A stretch of 64,000 nt of DNA from Verrucomicrobiales bacterium (GTDB taxonomy: Bacteria > Verrucomicrobiota > Verrucomicrobiae > Limisphaerales > UBA1100), in contig PBLV01000067.1 of the NCBI GenBank assembly GCA_002721895.1, positions 1 through 64,000 of the forward strand, given 5' to 3'. Shown piece after piece: positions 1-9,169 of the stretch. The first letter of the stretch is position 1; each line of letters begins with the position of its first letter. The notes under the pieces were generated by a model. The model saw nothing but the letters and a program-made list of their open reading frames with translations, ran no database searches and had not been told where the DNA came from. The position numbers were made by a program, and so were the translations under genes.

Positions 1-90
1 CCCGGTGGTGGTGGGCCCGGTGGTGGTGGGCCCGGTGGTGGTGGGCCCGGTGGTGGTGGGCCCGGTGGTGGTGGGCCCGGTGGTGGTGGG
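1..90 (+). repeat. 15-bp tandem repeat, six exact copies
   Basis: Six identical copies of CCCGGTGGTGGTGGG run from the first base; the seventh unit begins alike and then diverges to GGCCCAGGA. The unit is five codons long and encodes PGGGG. Exact identity at the DNA level, including third positions, suggests recent expansion by slippage. The array may extend upstream of the window. Confidence 0.95.
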
Positions 91-768
91 CCCGGTGGCC
101 CAGGAGGGGGTGGCGCTCCTGGCGGCGGTGCTGCTGGACCGGGTGCTGGTGGAGGTGGGCCGACACTGGGCGGTGGGGCGATTCAATCCCGAAGCCGAAG
201 GTTTACCACGCGGGTGCGGCGGGTGCAGTTGGTTCTGCCCACCATCGCCGGTCGACGGCCAATGTCCGGGAACATTATTTTGCCCGGAAAAGCTGGTGGT
301 GCCGGAGGCGCGGGAGGGGGATTGCCGGGCATGGGCGGCAGCCAATCTTCCCGACGGCTTTCACTGCGTTTGCCCCCGAGGATTTCAATCGGCCAAGGTG
401 GCGCCGTGTCAGTCATGCAACTTCCTGTGGGCGGTGGGATTGGGGGCGCAACAGGCGGTATGGGCACGGGATCGACAGGTATGGGAGGTATGGTTGGTGG
501 AGGATTTCTTGGCCCAACGACTCCAACAAAGGCTGTCAGTCCCACGCCGAAAGGTCCTCCGGGCGGAGCAGGTGCACCCAAGGGCCCTGCGGTGGGTGCC
601 GGCGCCCCGACGCCGCCCGTCAAAAGCAGCATGACCATCAATGTTACGGCGTCCGGAAGCCCGGCGATGCTGGGCGGCGGATTGCCCGCGATAGGTGCCA
701 ACGGACTGCCCTTGGGGGGTGCTCCACCAGGAGGTGGAGCGCCAACTGCGCCCAAGGCGATACCGTGA
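1..768 (+). CDS. Gly/Pro-rich repeat protein, 5' end outside window
   Basis: Frame 1 is open from the first base to the TGA at 766-768, so the gene begins upstream of the window. The first 30 visible residues are six exact copies of PGGGG, followed by more Gly/Pro-rich sequence, a basic patch (IQSRSRRFTTRVRRVQLVLP) and a second low-complexity half rich in G, A, P and M. No catalytic motif or known domain is visible. The next gene has the same style of composition and a clear signal peptide, so this is probably a related secreted or surface protein; that is inference. The in-frame GTG at 214 is an unlikely start because the open frame and the codon-periodic repeat continue upstream of it. Function unknown. 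Confidence 0.7.
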   Translation, partial: PGGGGPGGGGPGGGGPGGGGPGGGGPGGGGPGGPGGGGAPGGGAAGPGAGGGGPTLGGGAIQSRSRRFTTRVRRVQLVLPTIAGRRPMSGNIILPGKAGGAGGAGGGLPGMGGSQSSRRLSLRLPPRISIGQGGAVSVMQLPVGGGIGGATGGMGTGSTGMGGMVGGGFLGPTTPTKAVSPTPKGPPGGAGAPKGPAVGAGAPTPPVKSSMTINVTASGSPAMLGGGLPAIGANGLPLGGAPPGGGAPTAPKAIP

Positions 769-796
769 TTTACGTTGTAAAAATTAGGAATCAATT

Positions 797-1390
797 ATGA
801 ACACGATCAAAGAGTTACTGTTTGCGACCGCGTTGGTTATTTTGACCGGGGGATTGATGGCGCAAGCTCCGCCTCCGGGACCGCCGACAGGTGGAACTGG
901 TGGAACAGGTGGAACTGGTGGAACAGGTGGAACTGGTGGAGGCGGTCCGGCACCGACGGGGCCGGTCATTCCCTCGATTGGTGGAGGTGGTCCCTCATTG
1001 GGGGGTGGCTCCGTTTCGATTGGCGGGCGGCTGAGTTGTATCGCCCGGAAGTTTCGTTTTAATCTCGGGGCTGGCGGCACGGGCAGTTGGCTCGGCGCGC
1101 CGGCAAGGATTACCAACCGTCAGGTTCGACTTTCCATGCGCGGTTATCGCGGTGGAGGTGGTTATGCGGCTCCTGCGCCTTCAACGGGTGGAGGCGGTGT
1201 TGGTGGGGGCCCCGGTGTTCCTGTTACTCCCGTGGTAACCGGCCCACCGACAGGCGGCGGCACGCCCGCAACGGGCGGTGGCGGTACGCCTGCAACAGGT
1301 GGCGGTGGTGCGGTTGGCCCGGCTGTCATGCCACCGGGCGTAGTTGGTATGCCGGCTCCGATGCCGCGCCCGGCGATTGCCCAGCCGTGA
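797..1390 (+). CDS. Secreted Gly/Pro/Thr-rich repeat protein
   Basis: 197 residues. An N-terminal signal peptide is evident (basic MNTIK, hydrophobic core LLFATALVILTGGLMAQA) with probable cleavage after AQA. The mature part starts with PPPGPPTGG and GGT repeats, has a middle segment with more ordinary composition (roughly residues 70-115, containing RKFRFNLGAG and RQVRLSMRGYRGGGG), and ends in further PTGGG/ATGGGG low complexity. It lies 28 bases after the preceding gene and has the same composition, so the two look like tandem relatives. The start has only a weak purine-rich stretch (AGGAAT) upstream. No known domain recognised; a structural or surface role is a guess. Confidence 0.7.
   Translation: MNTIKELLFATALVILTGGLMAQAPPPGPPTGGTGGTGGTGGTGGTGGGGPAPTGPVIPSIGGGGPSLGGGSVSIGGRLSCIARKFRFNLGAGGTGSWLGAPARITNRQVRLSMRGYRGGGGYAAPAPSTGGGGVGGGPGVPVTPVVTGPPTGGGTPATGGGGTPATGGGGAVGPAVMPPGVVGMPAPMPRPAIAQP
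890..934 (+). repeat. 9-bp in-frame tandem repeat, five copies
   Basis: Five copies of GGTGGAACW alternate T and A at the last base and encode Gly-Gly-Thr. The repeat sits directly after the signal peptide of the secreted Gly-rich protein and is prone to slippage. Confidence 0.9.
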
Positions 1391-1435
1391 TTTGTGCTGG
1401 CTGATGAATATCGCAGCCGGGGTGGACGGTTGACG

Positions 1436-2317
1436 GTGGCCGGCTGGCGGATTTTGACCAAGTTCGCGACAGTTGTTTTTTGGATGTGCGTGGGCCTGCA
1501 AATTTCCTGTGGCCATTCCGGTGACTCCACGGCCAAGGAATCCCCGCAGCCAGTGACCCCACAACCCGGTCCGGCGTTGGGGGGAGGTGCGGGCAAGCTG
1601 GTTTCTTCAGATTCAGATTTTGATCGGATAAGGGCCAAGGCGGAGTCGGGCGATGCCGTAGCGCAGACAGACACCGCGGACAATTACGCTCTCGGTAAGG
1701 GCGTTGCCAGAGACATCCAGAAAGCGCTCAAATGGTATCGGCTCGCGGCTGCTCAGAATGAACCCCGGGCTCAGTTCAATCTGGGGTACATGTACTACAA
1801 CGGTGAAGCGCTTCCACGTGATTATGGCAAGGCGGTGGAGTGGCTGACCAAGGCGGCGAAGCAGGGCAATTCGGGGGCCCAGTCGACGCTGGGTTTGATG
1901 TACGATAATGGCGAGGGAGTGCCGGAAGACAACGCCGTGGCTATCCGGTGGTATCGCAGGGCGGCGGAGCAGGGCGAATCCATGGCGCAGTTCAACTTGG
2001 GTTACATGCATGACAACGGGGAGGGGACGCCGGAGAACGACGCTGAGGCCCTGAAGTGGTACCTGAAATCCGCTTGGGGCGGGCACAAGGAGGCACCAAA
2101 TTTTATAGGTGTCCTGTACGATGCCGGGGATGGTGCGCCAGAGGATGACCTGTTGGCTTATGCTTGGTGGCTGATTGGAGTGAGTCGCGGGGATGAAGCG
2201 CCCCTTAACAACATCCAATTCCTGAAAGAACAACTCACGCCCGAACAAGTGGAGAAGGCGGAGAGAATGGCCAGCCAACTGGAAAACCAGATGGCCTCGG
2301 GAACTGGGGCACCTTGA
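1436..2317 (+). CDS. Sel1-repeat lipoprotein
   Basis: About 293 residues from the GTG at 1436. A hydrophobic N-terminal segment (FATVVFWMCVGLQISC) ends in a lipobox-like LQIS-C, so this is probably an outer-membrane or periplasmic lipoprotein. After a Pro/Ser-rich linker come at least four Sel1-type repeats of about 36 residues, recognisable from A-Q-x-x-L-G-x-M-Y-x-N-G-x-G-V-P-x-D and A-x-x-W-Y-x-x-A-A-x-Q-G spacing (roughly residues 65-250). Sel1 repeats form alpha-solenoid protein-binding scaffolds. Start choice: the frame is open back to a GTG at 1394, but beginning at 1430 (TTG) or 1436 (GTG) puts the hydrophobic stretch at the N-terminus. Binding partner unknown. Confidence 0.8.
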   Translation: MAGWRILTKFATVVFWMCVGLQISCGHSGDSTAKESPQPVTPQPGPALGGGAGKLVSSDSDFDRIRAKAESGDAVAQTDTADNYALGKGVARDIQKALKWYRLAAAQNEPRAQFNLGYMYYNGEALPRDYGKAVEWLTKAAKQGNSGAQSTLGLMYDNGEGVPEDNAVAIRWYRRAAEQGESMAQFNLGYMHDNGEGTPENDAEALKWYLKSAWGGHKEAPNFIGVLYDAGDGAPEDDLLAYAWWLIGVSRGDEAPLNNIQFLKEQLTPEQVEKAERMASQLENQMASGTGAP

Positions 2318-2463
2318 TTTTGTCCCGAGTTTGTCCACTGGCTGTGGGCAACTTGGCGTTGGATTTGTTCCCTACTTGTTCACAATCTGCTTAGGGAGGT
2401 GAGGGGAGCACGGCCGTTGTCCGGCTGCTTCTGGGCAGATTGACCACACAAACAACAGCCTTT

Positions 2464-5400
2464 GTGCGCAACGCGCGATGGCTACGAGTCTTGGCTGCAC
2501 TGTTCTTGTTGGGCGTGCCTTGGCTTGGGCGTGGCTTCGTGCTCATGGGGCCGCCCGATCCGCGCGAGGCCAATCCACCCAGTGGCCACAATTTCAATTA
2601 CACCGCCGAGTTCGGCGGGCCAAAGGATATAAGGCGGTTTTTTCGCTGGAACATTCCGCAACTTGTCTACTCATTTGATGCCAGTTTTGTGACCTACTTT
2701 GGCTTGGAAGGCCTTGCGGCTGTGCAGGAGTCGTTCGATGTCATAAACGACTTCTTTCACAATGAAGACTATAGCGGCATGAGCGGGTTGGACTTGGCAC
2801 GCCACGGCTTTGCCGGCAATCACGCCACATACTGGGAAAATACCACCGCGCGCAATCGTCAAATCATTGACATCAGGTCGTTGGCCCTCGGCATGCTGGT
2901 GAACCAACTGGGCCTCGGCAACCCTCACCGCCACGCCTTCAGTATCACCGGCGTGCGCACCAACCAAACGAGCAGTCGGCTGATCTTCAGTGTCTTGCAA
3001 CGTAATTACGATCCTGTGACACACGAAGAGACGAACATCGTCAATGGCGTCAAATACAGCTATCGGTTGGTTCATGATGCGGCCACAAACTCCGTTGGCA
3101 CACTGCCAGCCTTTACCATTGCCGACATGGAAGAATTCACAACCGACACCAGTGCTGCTGCCTGGTCTTCCGTTGCCGCCATTCCCGATGCTTTTTACGG
3201 CAGCACGGCGCTTTACTGGACCGATACTCCCACTCGCTTCAATTTTGGCGTTTATTACGATGGTGCAAACGCCATGGGTGGCCAGTACCAGCCGCGTCAT
3301 GCATTGACATACGATGACGCCGGTGGCTTGAAATACCTCTACGCCTCCAATAATTTTTCCTTTGAGGATTTGGATCTCAGCGTGACGCTGGTTGAGCCGG
3401 CGCAGTTTCTGGCCCCGTCCGATGCTCGCCATTTTCCAAACGCCAACGGTGGTATTCTCCCTGCGTTTCCACGCGGTGCGACATTGTCGGGGTCGCGGCC
3501 TTTCAATTTTCCGCTGACCAGCCGGCTGCGCGGAATGCCTATTCTGGGTTACCCTGGAACAACCGCCACCAATGTAGTTCTGGTTGCTCGCGCCATGCGG
3601 CCGGGCGTGGACCGGATTCAGTTTCATTACCGCCCCTTTGATTCACTGCTTGGCACCTTTTTCATTGAGACCAACTACATCTGGACTGATACATTCGTCA
3701 GTACCAACGCGAACAACGTGGGAGGGCTCCGGCAAACTGCGTCCGGTGCCAGTGCTCATTTTCTGCCCTCCACCCACCAACTTTTCACCCAAAAGATTGG
3801 CCGGACAGTCAATATTCCAGATATTTTAATCATGGCCGATGATGTCGGCTGGACGAACGGGGTGCCCATTGCGTTCGACCGCACCACTACCAACGGCTGG
3901 TCCAATAATGCCTTTCTGCAGCCGGGCTTCGTGCCGGTGTCCTCCCTGACCAACCGCGTGGGGCCGGGCATCATCGGTTTGCCTGGGACTCAACCCATCA
4001 CGTGGCGGTTCAATCGATTGATCCAGGACTATGAAGTGGTCTGGAGTGGTGAGAACAGCGTGGTGGGCAATCTGGACAAGCTGCAAACCTTTTGGGGCTG
4101 GATACGCGGGCCTGGCCCGAACGACATCGTAACCTTTCCGACAGATGGCCAGGCGTGGCAGCCGTTGAATGAAATTACGCCCGTTACTGAGCCCCCGGTT
4201 ATCACCATGGTTTCCGATGATGGCGGCAGCAACCCAATCGAGGCGAAAACCCTCGTGCGTACGCGGGAAACCCTCACTCTCATCGGTAATAATTTAGGCT
4301 CGGTAAAAGGGATCGAGATTTTGTCCGGGGACGTGGTTTTGCAAACATTGGTGGAGGTCTCGGACTACATTGTCTCAGGTAACCAAATTGACATTCCGCC
4401 GGGCGTGCTCAGCAATGCTGCAGAAGGCGCGGCCTTGGAGGTGCGGGCATGGAATACCGTGGGACCCGGCAACAAGGGGCCGCAAAAATTCAAAATCGAG
4501 ACAGGACCGCCGGTCATCACCGGTACCAACGCGGACAATATCGTGATGGACAGGGCCCAAGCATTGACGCTGCGGGGATACGGCTTTTTAAGCCGCACCG
4601 CGGGTGAGACGCGGATTGCTTACCTGCGGGTTGATGATTCTGAGGGCTCGGCCGTCGACGACAATGGCACGTCCGACAATGGAATCTCGACCGGGCAACC
4701 CCGGGCCGCAACCATCGAGGTCATTTCCGATTCTCTCGCGGAACTGCGCCCAGACTCCATCACCGCATTTGCTGATGGCTCCGGTCGCCGTCTGCGTGTA
4801 GCCCGCAAGGTGGGGCCCAGCGTGCAGGACAGCGCCAAGCACCTTAGTCTGGCCACCAGTCCGCTTTTCACCGCCATCACCTCTAGGCCGGTTATCAACA
4901 CGTTGTCACAATTACAGGAGGACAACACATGGGAGGACATTCTTGCCACTGGTACATTCAAGCGTGATCGAGTGGTGGAGATCAATGGCACAGCGCTCAA
5001 TACCGTCCGGGTTATTGAGGTTGTCCATGAGGATGGAAGTTCGTTTACTAATCCCGTCTTTATTCAATTGCCTGCGCCCGGTGTATCGATCGATGACAAC
5101 GGCACCCGCATTCAGTTGAGCGCCGGTGTCATTCCCTATGCTGATGCGGACACCAACGGTACGGCGCGCCGTGCGTTCAAGATTTACAACGCGGTTGGTA
5201 ACACGGACCTGAACGCTACTCTGGCTTTTGCCGTGAACACCCAGCCGCGAATTGATGGGCTCGGCGTATTCACCGCGCCTGGCTATTTCAATCGTGACAA
5301 GGAGCATGGTGATACGCTTTACCTGTCGGGTTCCGGATTTAAATCTGTGGGGCGCATTGTGTTTACTGATGCCAATGACACGGCCCAGTCACGGATATCC

Positions 5401-6300
5401 ATCGGTCTTCCGTCGCCGGGTGTCACGGTGAGTGATGCGGCCATTGCCCTAGACTCGCGCCTGCTTCAGGTGGGGGCTGCGGCCGACACGGATGGTAATT
5501 CCTCGCGGCGAATTATCCGCCTTGAGAGTGCGCGCGACAGCGCCCACAGTCCCATGGCCAGCCGATTTTATGTAGGGGCGCCACCGTCGATGGGTACGCT
5601 GGGGGCATTGAGTTTGGCCGACAATTGGAGGCGTGATGCGGAGGCGCTTGAAATTACCGGCGCGGAGAGATTGGGGCATCTTTCGCGTGTGGACATTGTG
5701 GATGCTGCGGGTAATCCCATTGCCGGGTTGCCGGCACTTGTGCCGGGTGCGGGTGTTTTGCTCCATAACGCTACCGCCGTTACCGTGTCTGCCAACGCCA
5801 CTGGTTGGGCTAGCGCCGGTCATTTGCTGGATTCTGTTTCCGCAGCGAGCCGCCGCTTAAAGCTGACTACTCCGTTTGGACAAGCCACTCTGCCGATCAC
5901 CTCCGCATTTTCCTTGTCCGCCAGCCCGGCCTTTGCGGGATCTCCCTTTGCCGGCGGTGGGTTTAATGCGGATCAACCTGGAGTTGTGGATGTCAACGGC
6001 ACCTATGACAAGAGTGACGGGGATCTGTACCTGCATGGGGAAGGATTCCGGGGTGTGGCCACGATTTATTTTGGGGAAGGTGAAGGTGCGGGATTCACAG
6101 AAGTCAGTGGGGGGACGGTCCAGATCAATCCCAGTGCTCCCCCGACTGGCATTTCGTTTAGTGCGGATGGGACGCAGATCATCATTTCCAGTGCGAATGT
6201 TCCGGCGGCTTGGATTGCTTCCAGTGGCAACCATACGGTTCGTCTCCGGAGTGTTGGCGACGTGAATGCCACCACCAAGGCCATTCGCACCCAGCCTTGA
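2464..6300 (+). CDS. Giant secreted protein with IPT/TIG-like repeats
   Basis: About 1278 residues from the GTG at 2464, which gives a clean signal peptide (MRNARWLRVLAALFLLGVPW); a TTG at 2440 is an alternative. Residues about 30-560 form one large unassigned region (contains RWNIPQLVYSFDASFVTYFG) with no HExxH or other catalytic signature that I could find. From about residue 580 onward there are five or six degenerate units of about 110-140 residues. Each opens with a P-x-I-x-x-hydrophobic turn followed by a L-x-G-x-G-F/N motif (LTLIGNNLGS, LTLRGYGFLS, LYLSGSGFKS, LYLHGEGFRG), as in IPT/TIG immunoglobulin-like domains. No sorting signal is seen at the C-terminus. Its stop abuts the stop of the minus-strand gene at 6301. 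A cell-surface or adhesion role is inference. Confidence 0.65.
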   Translation: MRNARWLRVLAALFLLGVPWLGRGFVLMGPPDPREANPPSGHNFNYTAEFGGPKDIRRFFRWNIPQLVYSFDASFVTYFGLEGLAAVQESFDVINDFFHNEDYSGMSGLDLARHGFAGNHATYWENTTARNRQIIDIRSLALGMLVNQLGLGNPHRHAFSITGVRTNQTSSRLIFSVLQRNYDPVTHEETNIVNGVKYSYRLVHDAATNSVGTLPAFTIADMEEFTTDTSAAAWSSVAAIPDAFYGSTALYWTDTPTRFNFGVYYDGANAMGGQYQPRHALTYDDAGGLKYLYASNNFSFEDLDLSVTLVEPAQFLAPSDARHFPNANGGILPAFPRGATLSGSRPFNFPLTSRLRGMPILGYPGTTATNVVLVARAMRPGVDRIQFHYRPFDSLLGTFFIETNYIWTDTFVSTNANNVGGLRQTASGASAHFLPSTHQLFTQKIGRTVNIPDILIMADDVGWTNGVPIAFDRTTTNGWSNNAFLQPGFVPVSSLTNRVGPGIIGLPGTQPITWRFNRLIQDYEVVWSGENSVVGNLDKLQTFWGWIRGPGPNDIVTFPTDGQAWQPLNEITPVTEPPVITMVSDDGGSNPIEAKTLVRTRETLTLIGNNLGSVKGIEILSGDVVLQTLVEVSDYIVSGNQIDIPPGVLSNAAEGAALEVRAWNTVGPGNKGPQKFKIETGPPVITGTNADNIVMDRAQALTLRGYGFLSRTAGETRIAYLRVDDSEGSAVDDNGTSDNGISTGQPRAATIEVISDSLAELRPDSITAFADGSGRRLRVARKVGPSVQDSAKHLSLATSPLFTAITSRPVINTLSQLQEDNTWEDILATGTFKRDRVVEINGTALNTVRVIEVVHEDGSSFTNPVFIQLPAPGVSIDDNGTRIQLSAGVIPYADADTNGTARRAFKIYNAVGNTDLNATLAFAVNTQPRIDGLGVFTAPGYFNRDKEHGDTLYLSGSGFKSVGRIVFTDANDTAQSRISIGLPSPGVTVSDAAIALDSRLLQVGAAADTDGNSSRRIIRLESARDSAHSPMASRFYVGAPPSMGTLGALSLADNWRRDAEALEITGAERLGHLSRVDIVDAAGNPIAGLPALVPGAGVLLHNATAVTVSANATGWASAGHLLDSVSAASRRLKLTTPFGQATLPITSAFSLSASPAFAGSPFAGGGFNADQPGVVDVNGTYDKSDGDLYLHGEGFRGVATIYFGEGEGAGFTEVSGGTVQINPSAPPTGISFSADGTQIIISSANVPAAWIASSGNHTVRLRSVGDVNATTKAIRTQP

Positions 6301-9114
6301 TCAACGGCCGCTTTCCAGCCAGGCCAACAGATTCAGGATTTCCTCTTTGGTCAGCAGGTTCACCAGGCCCGGGGGCATTAGGGATGTCTCCGAATGGCGT
6401 CGGTGGGTAATTTGTTCCTTGGGAATTCTGGTGATTTTGTCCGGGTGCAGCGGGTTTTCCGCAAGCTGCAGCGTGGGTGCCCGGTAGTCAAGGTTGGGGA
6501 TGATTTGGCCGGCGAGTTGGCGGCCATCTTTCAGGTGTAGGATGGTGGTTTGATAATTTTCCGCGATGGTCTTGGAAGGCTCGAGGATTTCCGCCAGAAG
6601 ATCAGCGCGCCCGAACCGGCTGGCCACGTGGGTGAGGTCTGGGCCGATGGGGTATCCCTCGCGTCCGTGCCGATGGCACCGGCTGCACATTGCCACGGCA
6701 AACATCTTCTTGCCATTCGCCAAGTCCCGTTTTTCGGCATCGAAATCAAGCACACCATTAAAGTCTGCGGGTACCCATTGCTTAACTAGGGTCCGCCCCG
6801 TTAAGTCGGGCAGAGGGGGGAGTTGAGGTTTTTGTTTGATGATATCAGCCAGCTGCCTTTTCTCTCCGTCGGTCAAGGTGGCTTCAGCCTCGGTGCGAAT
6901 TTTGCCCAGAGCCTGTGGCAGGCCACGTCCGCCGAGAAAAGTGTCGTAGGTGCCGAGGATGCGGAAAAAAGTGCGGCGTGATTCGGGCGACCAACCAGTC
7001 TTTGCGTGGCGGAGGTGGTAGAGGTAGTGGATGCGTTCGCGTTGATTGCTGCTCGCGTCTAGCAGCTTTACGGTTTGAGGTACGGCTTGGGCTGGGTTTA
7101 GCTGAATGAGCAGCGGCGCAAGGGCCTGATTGACGGAAGGGGATGTGTTGGGGAAGTGCGGCTGTAGATTTTTCTGGATGGCGGAGGCGTGCCTTGATGT
7201 GAAGGCGCCGCGTTCCACGCCCCGACGAATCAGGTCAATATAGGCCAGTTGCTCGGAGGGAAGCAGCGAAGGCCAATCCTTAATCAACTTTAATTTGGCC
7301 TGGTCTCCAAGCAGGTTGGCTTCGGCGGTGAGATTCGCGAAGTTGGGCTTGGGCCCGGTCAAGACCTGTTTGCCCGCATGTTCAAAGGTGATCCGCCACG
7401 CGTGGCGAACGCGGGGATCGGGGTGATCCGGTTGATATGTGAATCTTTTTTTGCCGTGAAACTGTTCGGCTTGCCGGCGGGCTTTGCGGAATGCTTCGGC
7501 CTGCTTGGCGCGGGCGGATTCTTGGGGGGTTGCCGCTCGCGGTTGTGTGCTGGGGCCTGTGTATGTCACCCGGTACAAGGCGCTTTGAGTTTTGCGTCCG
7601 CCGGTTACAAAGTACATGGCTCCGTCCGGACCAAAGTCAAGGTCGGTGACATTCAAGGGTTGTCCGCGCAGGAATACCTCCGCGGCCCCCATATAAGTGC
7701 TGCCGCGCGGGCGCAGATGCACGGCGAGGATGCGGCCGTAGGTCCAGTCCAGAATAAATAGCGCCTTTTGGTATTTGGTGGGGAAATGGCTGCCCGTGCC
7801 AAACTTCACGCCTGTGGGCGAGCCTTTACCGATGTCGAGTGTGGGCTGGGTGTTGTCCGGATGATCAGGAAAGTAGGATGGCCAACTACCGGTCACCGCC
7901 CGCCATCCAAAATCCGCGCCACTGGTCAGGTGTTTGACCTGTGTGGGGCGATACCATGGCGTGCCCATGTCGAACTCCGCGTCTGCATCATAGGTAAAGG
8001 CTTCGCCATCGGTATTGAAGGCTATGCCGTAGGGGTTGCGCAAACCGCCACAAAAAATTTCCTTGTTGGAACCGTCCGCATCCATTCGCAACACGTGACC
8101 TTCGTTCATGCGGAAGGGTTGATATTTTCTCCGCACGGGCGACATCCGGTCTGCCACCTTGGGCAGTTGAATGGAATCACCGTGGATGACATAGATTTTG
8201 CCATCCGGTCCCAGCGCCAAGTCGTTGCGGCCATGGCCCACACCGCCGTTGCTGGTGTGCAGGAGTTTTTTCTCATCAAAAGCCCCGTCGCCATCCGTGT
8301 CGCGGAGACGGTAAAGCCCTTTCGAGTTGTTGGCGCTGGCGTAGAGGCTGCCGTGGGCGTAGAGCAGGCCGCGGCATTCGCGAAGGTCGTCATTGATGGA
8401 TTCCGCGCGGATGACCTTTTCGCGGCTGGCGGACAAGGTGTAGCGAAGGAGCCCCTTGTCCTCGCGACCCACGGTGATCCGGCCTTCGGGATCAAAGGCG
8501 ATGCTCACCCATGAGTTTTCGTCAGGCTGTGCAGAGCGAAGTAACGCGGCCTTGAATCCCGGCAACAGCTGAAAAGTTGTCGGGTCAGTGCCGGCCTTGG
8601 CATTGCTGGCGCGTTTCCATTGCGTGTAGTCATCCGCCTCATCAATCACCAGGGGAGGCAGGTTCCACCAATGTTCCACTCCCAAGTCACCCGTGGAAAA
8701 AATCTTGGCCTCGGGTTTGGCGGTTTTCCATGCGGGCGAGGTGGCGATGGTGATGGCCTTGCCGTTGGCCATTTCAATTTTCAAGTGCAAGGCTGCAGCG
8801 GCAATTCCCGTGACGGCTTTCCCGGACAAGGTAATTTGATTGGGGCCGGCCTTAAGGTGGTGGAGGGCATCAATTTCAACCACGGGGCCGAAGGGCTCGG
8901 CGATGGCGACAGGTTTGCCGTTGATGTTCAAGCGCAGTACCGTGCCATCCGCAATGAGGCGCAGCTTGGCAGATTTGGGTTTTGCCGGCACCTCGAATTG
9001 ATGGCTTAGGGTGACATTCTTAAATGGGGTCTTGTGTTTGGCCCAGATCCAGTCTGGGGCGGCTTGGGCGGAAAAGGTGACAGCCAGAAAGAGAGCGACT
9101 AAGCGGGCGAACAT
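6301..9114 (-). CDS. Secreted PVC-type dehydrogenase with C-terminal heme c domain
   Basis: 937 residues with a signal peptide ending at about residue 18 (VALFLAVTFSAQA). Residues about 20-150 look like a beta-sandwich carbohydrate-binding-like module. A propeller of the glucose/sorbosone dehydrogenase type follows (about 185-520, with GHVLRMDADGSN, GLRNPYGIAFNTDGEAF and DLDFGPDGAMYFV), then an alpha-rich spacer, then a heme domain with CSRCHRHG near residue 810 and the typical tail GPDLTHVASRFG ... SLMPPGL. This order matches the Pirellula/Verrucomicrobium-type membrane-bound dehydrogenase and heme-binding families. It probably oxidises a sugar-like substrate and passes electrons through heme c; the substrate cannot be read from sequence. 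It lies 55 bases downstream of a paralogue on the same strand, so an operon is likely. Confidence 0.85.
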   Translation of the reverse strand: MFARLVALFLAVTFSAQAAPDWIWAKHKTPFKNVTLSHQFEVPAKPKSAKLRLIADGTVLRLNINGKPVAIAEPFGPVVEIDALHHLKAGPNQITLSGKAVTGIAAAALHLKIEMANGKAITIATSPAWKTAKPEAKIFSTGDLGVEHWWNLPPLVIDEADDYTQWKRASNAKAGTDPTTFQLLPGFKAALLRSAQPDENSWVSIAFDPEGRITVGREDKGLLRYTLSASREKVIRAESINDDLRECRGLLYAHGSLYASANNSKGLYRLRDTDGDGAFDEKKLLHTSNGGVGHGRNDLALGPDGKIYVIHGDSIQLPKVADRMSPVRRKYQPFRMNEGHVLRMDADGSNKEIFCGGLRNPYGIAFNTDGEAFTYDADAEFDMGTPWYRPTQVKHLTSGADFGWRAVTGSWPSYFPDHPDNTQPTLDIGKGSPTGVKFGTGSHFPTKYQKALFILDWTYGRILAVHLRPRGSTYMGAAEVFLRGQPLNVTDLDFGPDGAMYFVTGGRKTQSALYRVTYTGPSTQPRAATPQESARAKQAEAFRKARRQAEQFHGKKRFTYQPDHPDPRVRHAWRITFEHAGKQVLTGPKPNFANLTAEANLLGDQAKLKLIKDWPSLLPSEQLAYIDLIRRGVERGAFTSRHASAIQKNLQPHFPNTSPSVNQALAPLLIQLNPAQAVPQTVKLLDASSNQRERIHYLYHLRHAKTGWSPESRRTFFRILGTYDTFLGGRGLPQALGKIRTEAEATLTDGEKRQLADIIKQKPQLPPLPDLTGRTLVKQWVPADFNGVLDFDAEKRDLANGKKMFAVAMCSRCHRHGREGYPIGPDLTHVASRFGRADLLAEILEPSKTIAENYQTTILHLKDGRQLAGQIIPNLDYRAPTLQLAENPLHPDKITRIPKEQITHRRHSETSLMPPGLVNLLTKEEILNLLAWLESGR

Positions 9115-9169
9115 GGGCGGATTGTATCGCCGAGGACAGTGAGGGCAAGCCGAGTGTGCGTCCGGCCAA

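Noticed and set aside
1..90. CRISPR-like direct repeats
   Set aside because: The units are contiguous with no spacers, and they are in frame as codons PGGGG.
2671..3627. 318-residue minus-strand ORF
   Set aside because: Antisense to the giant secreted protein; no signal peptide and no known motif.
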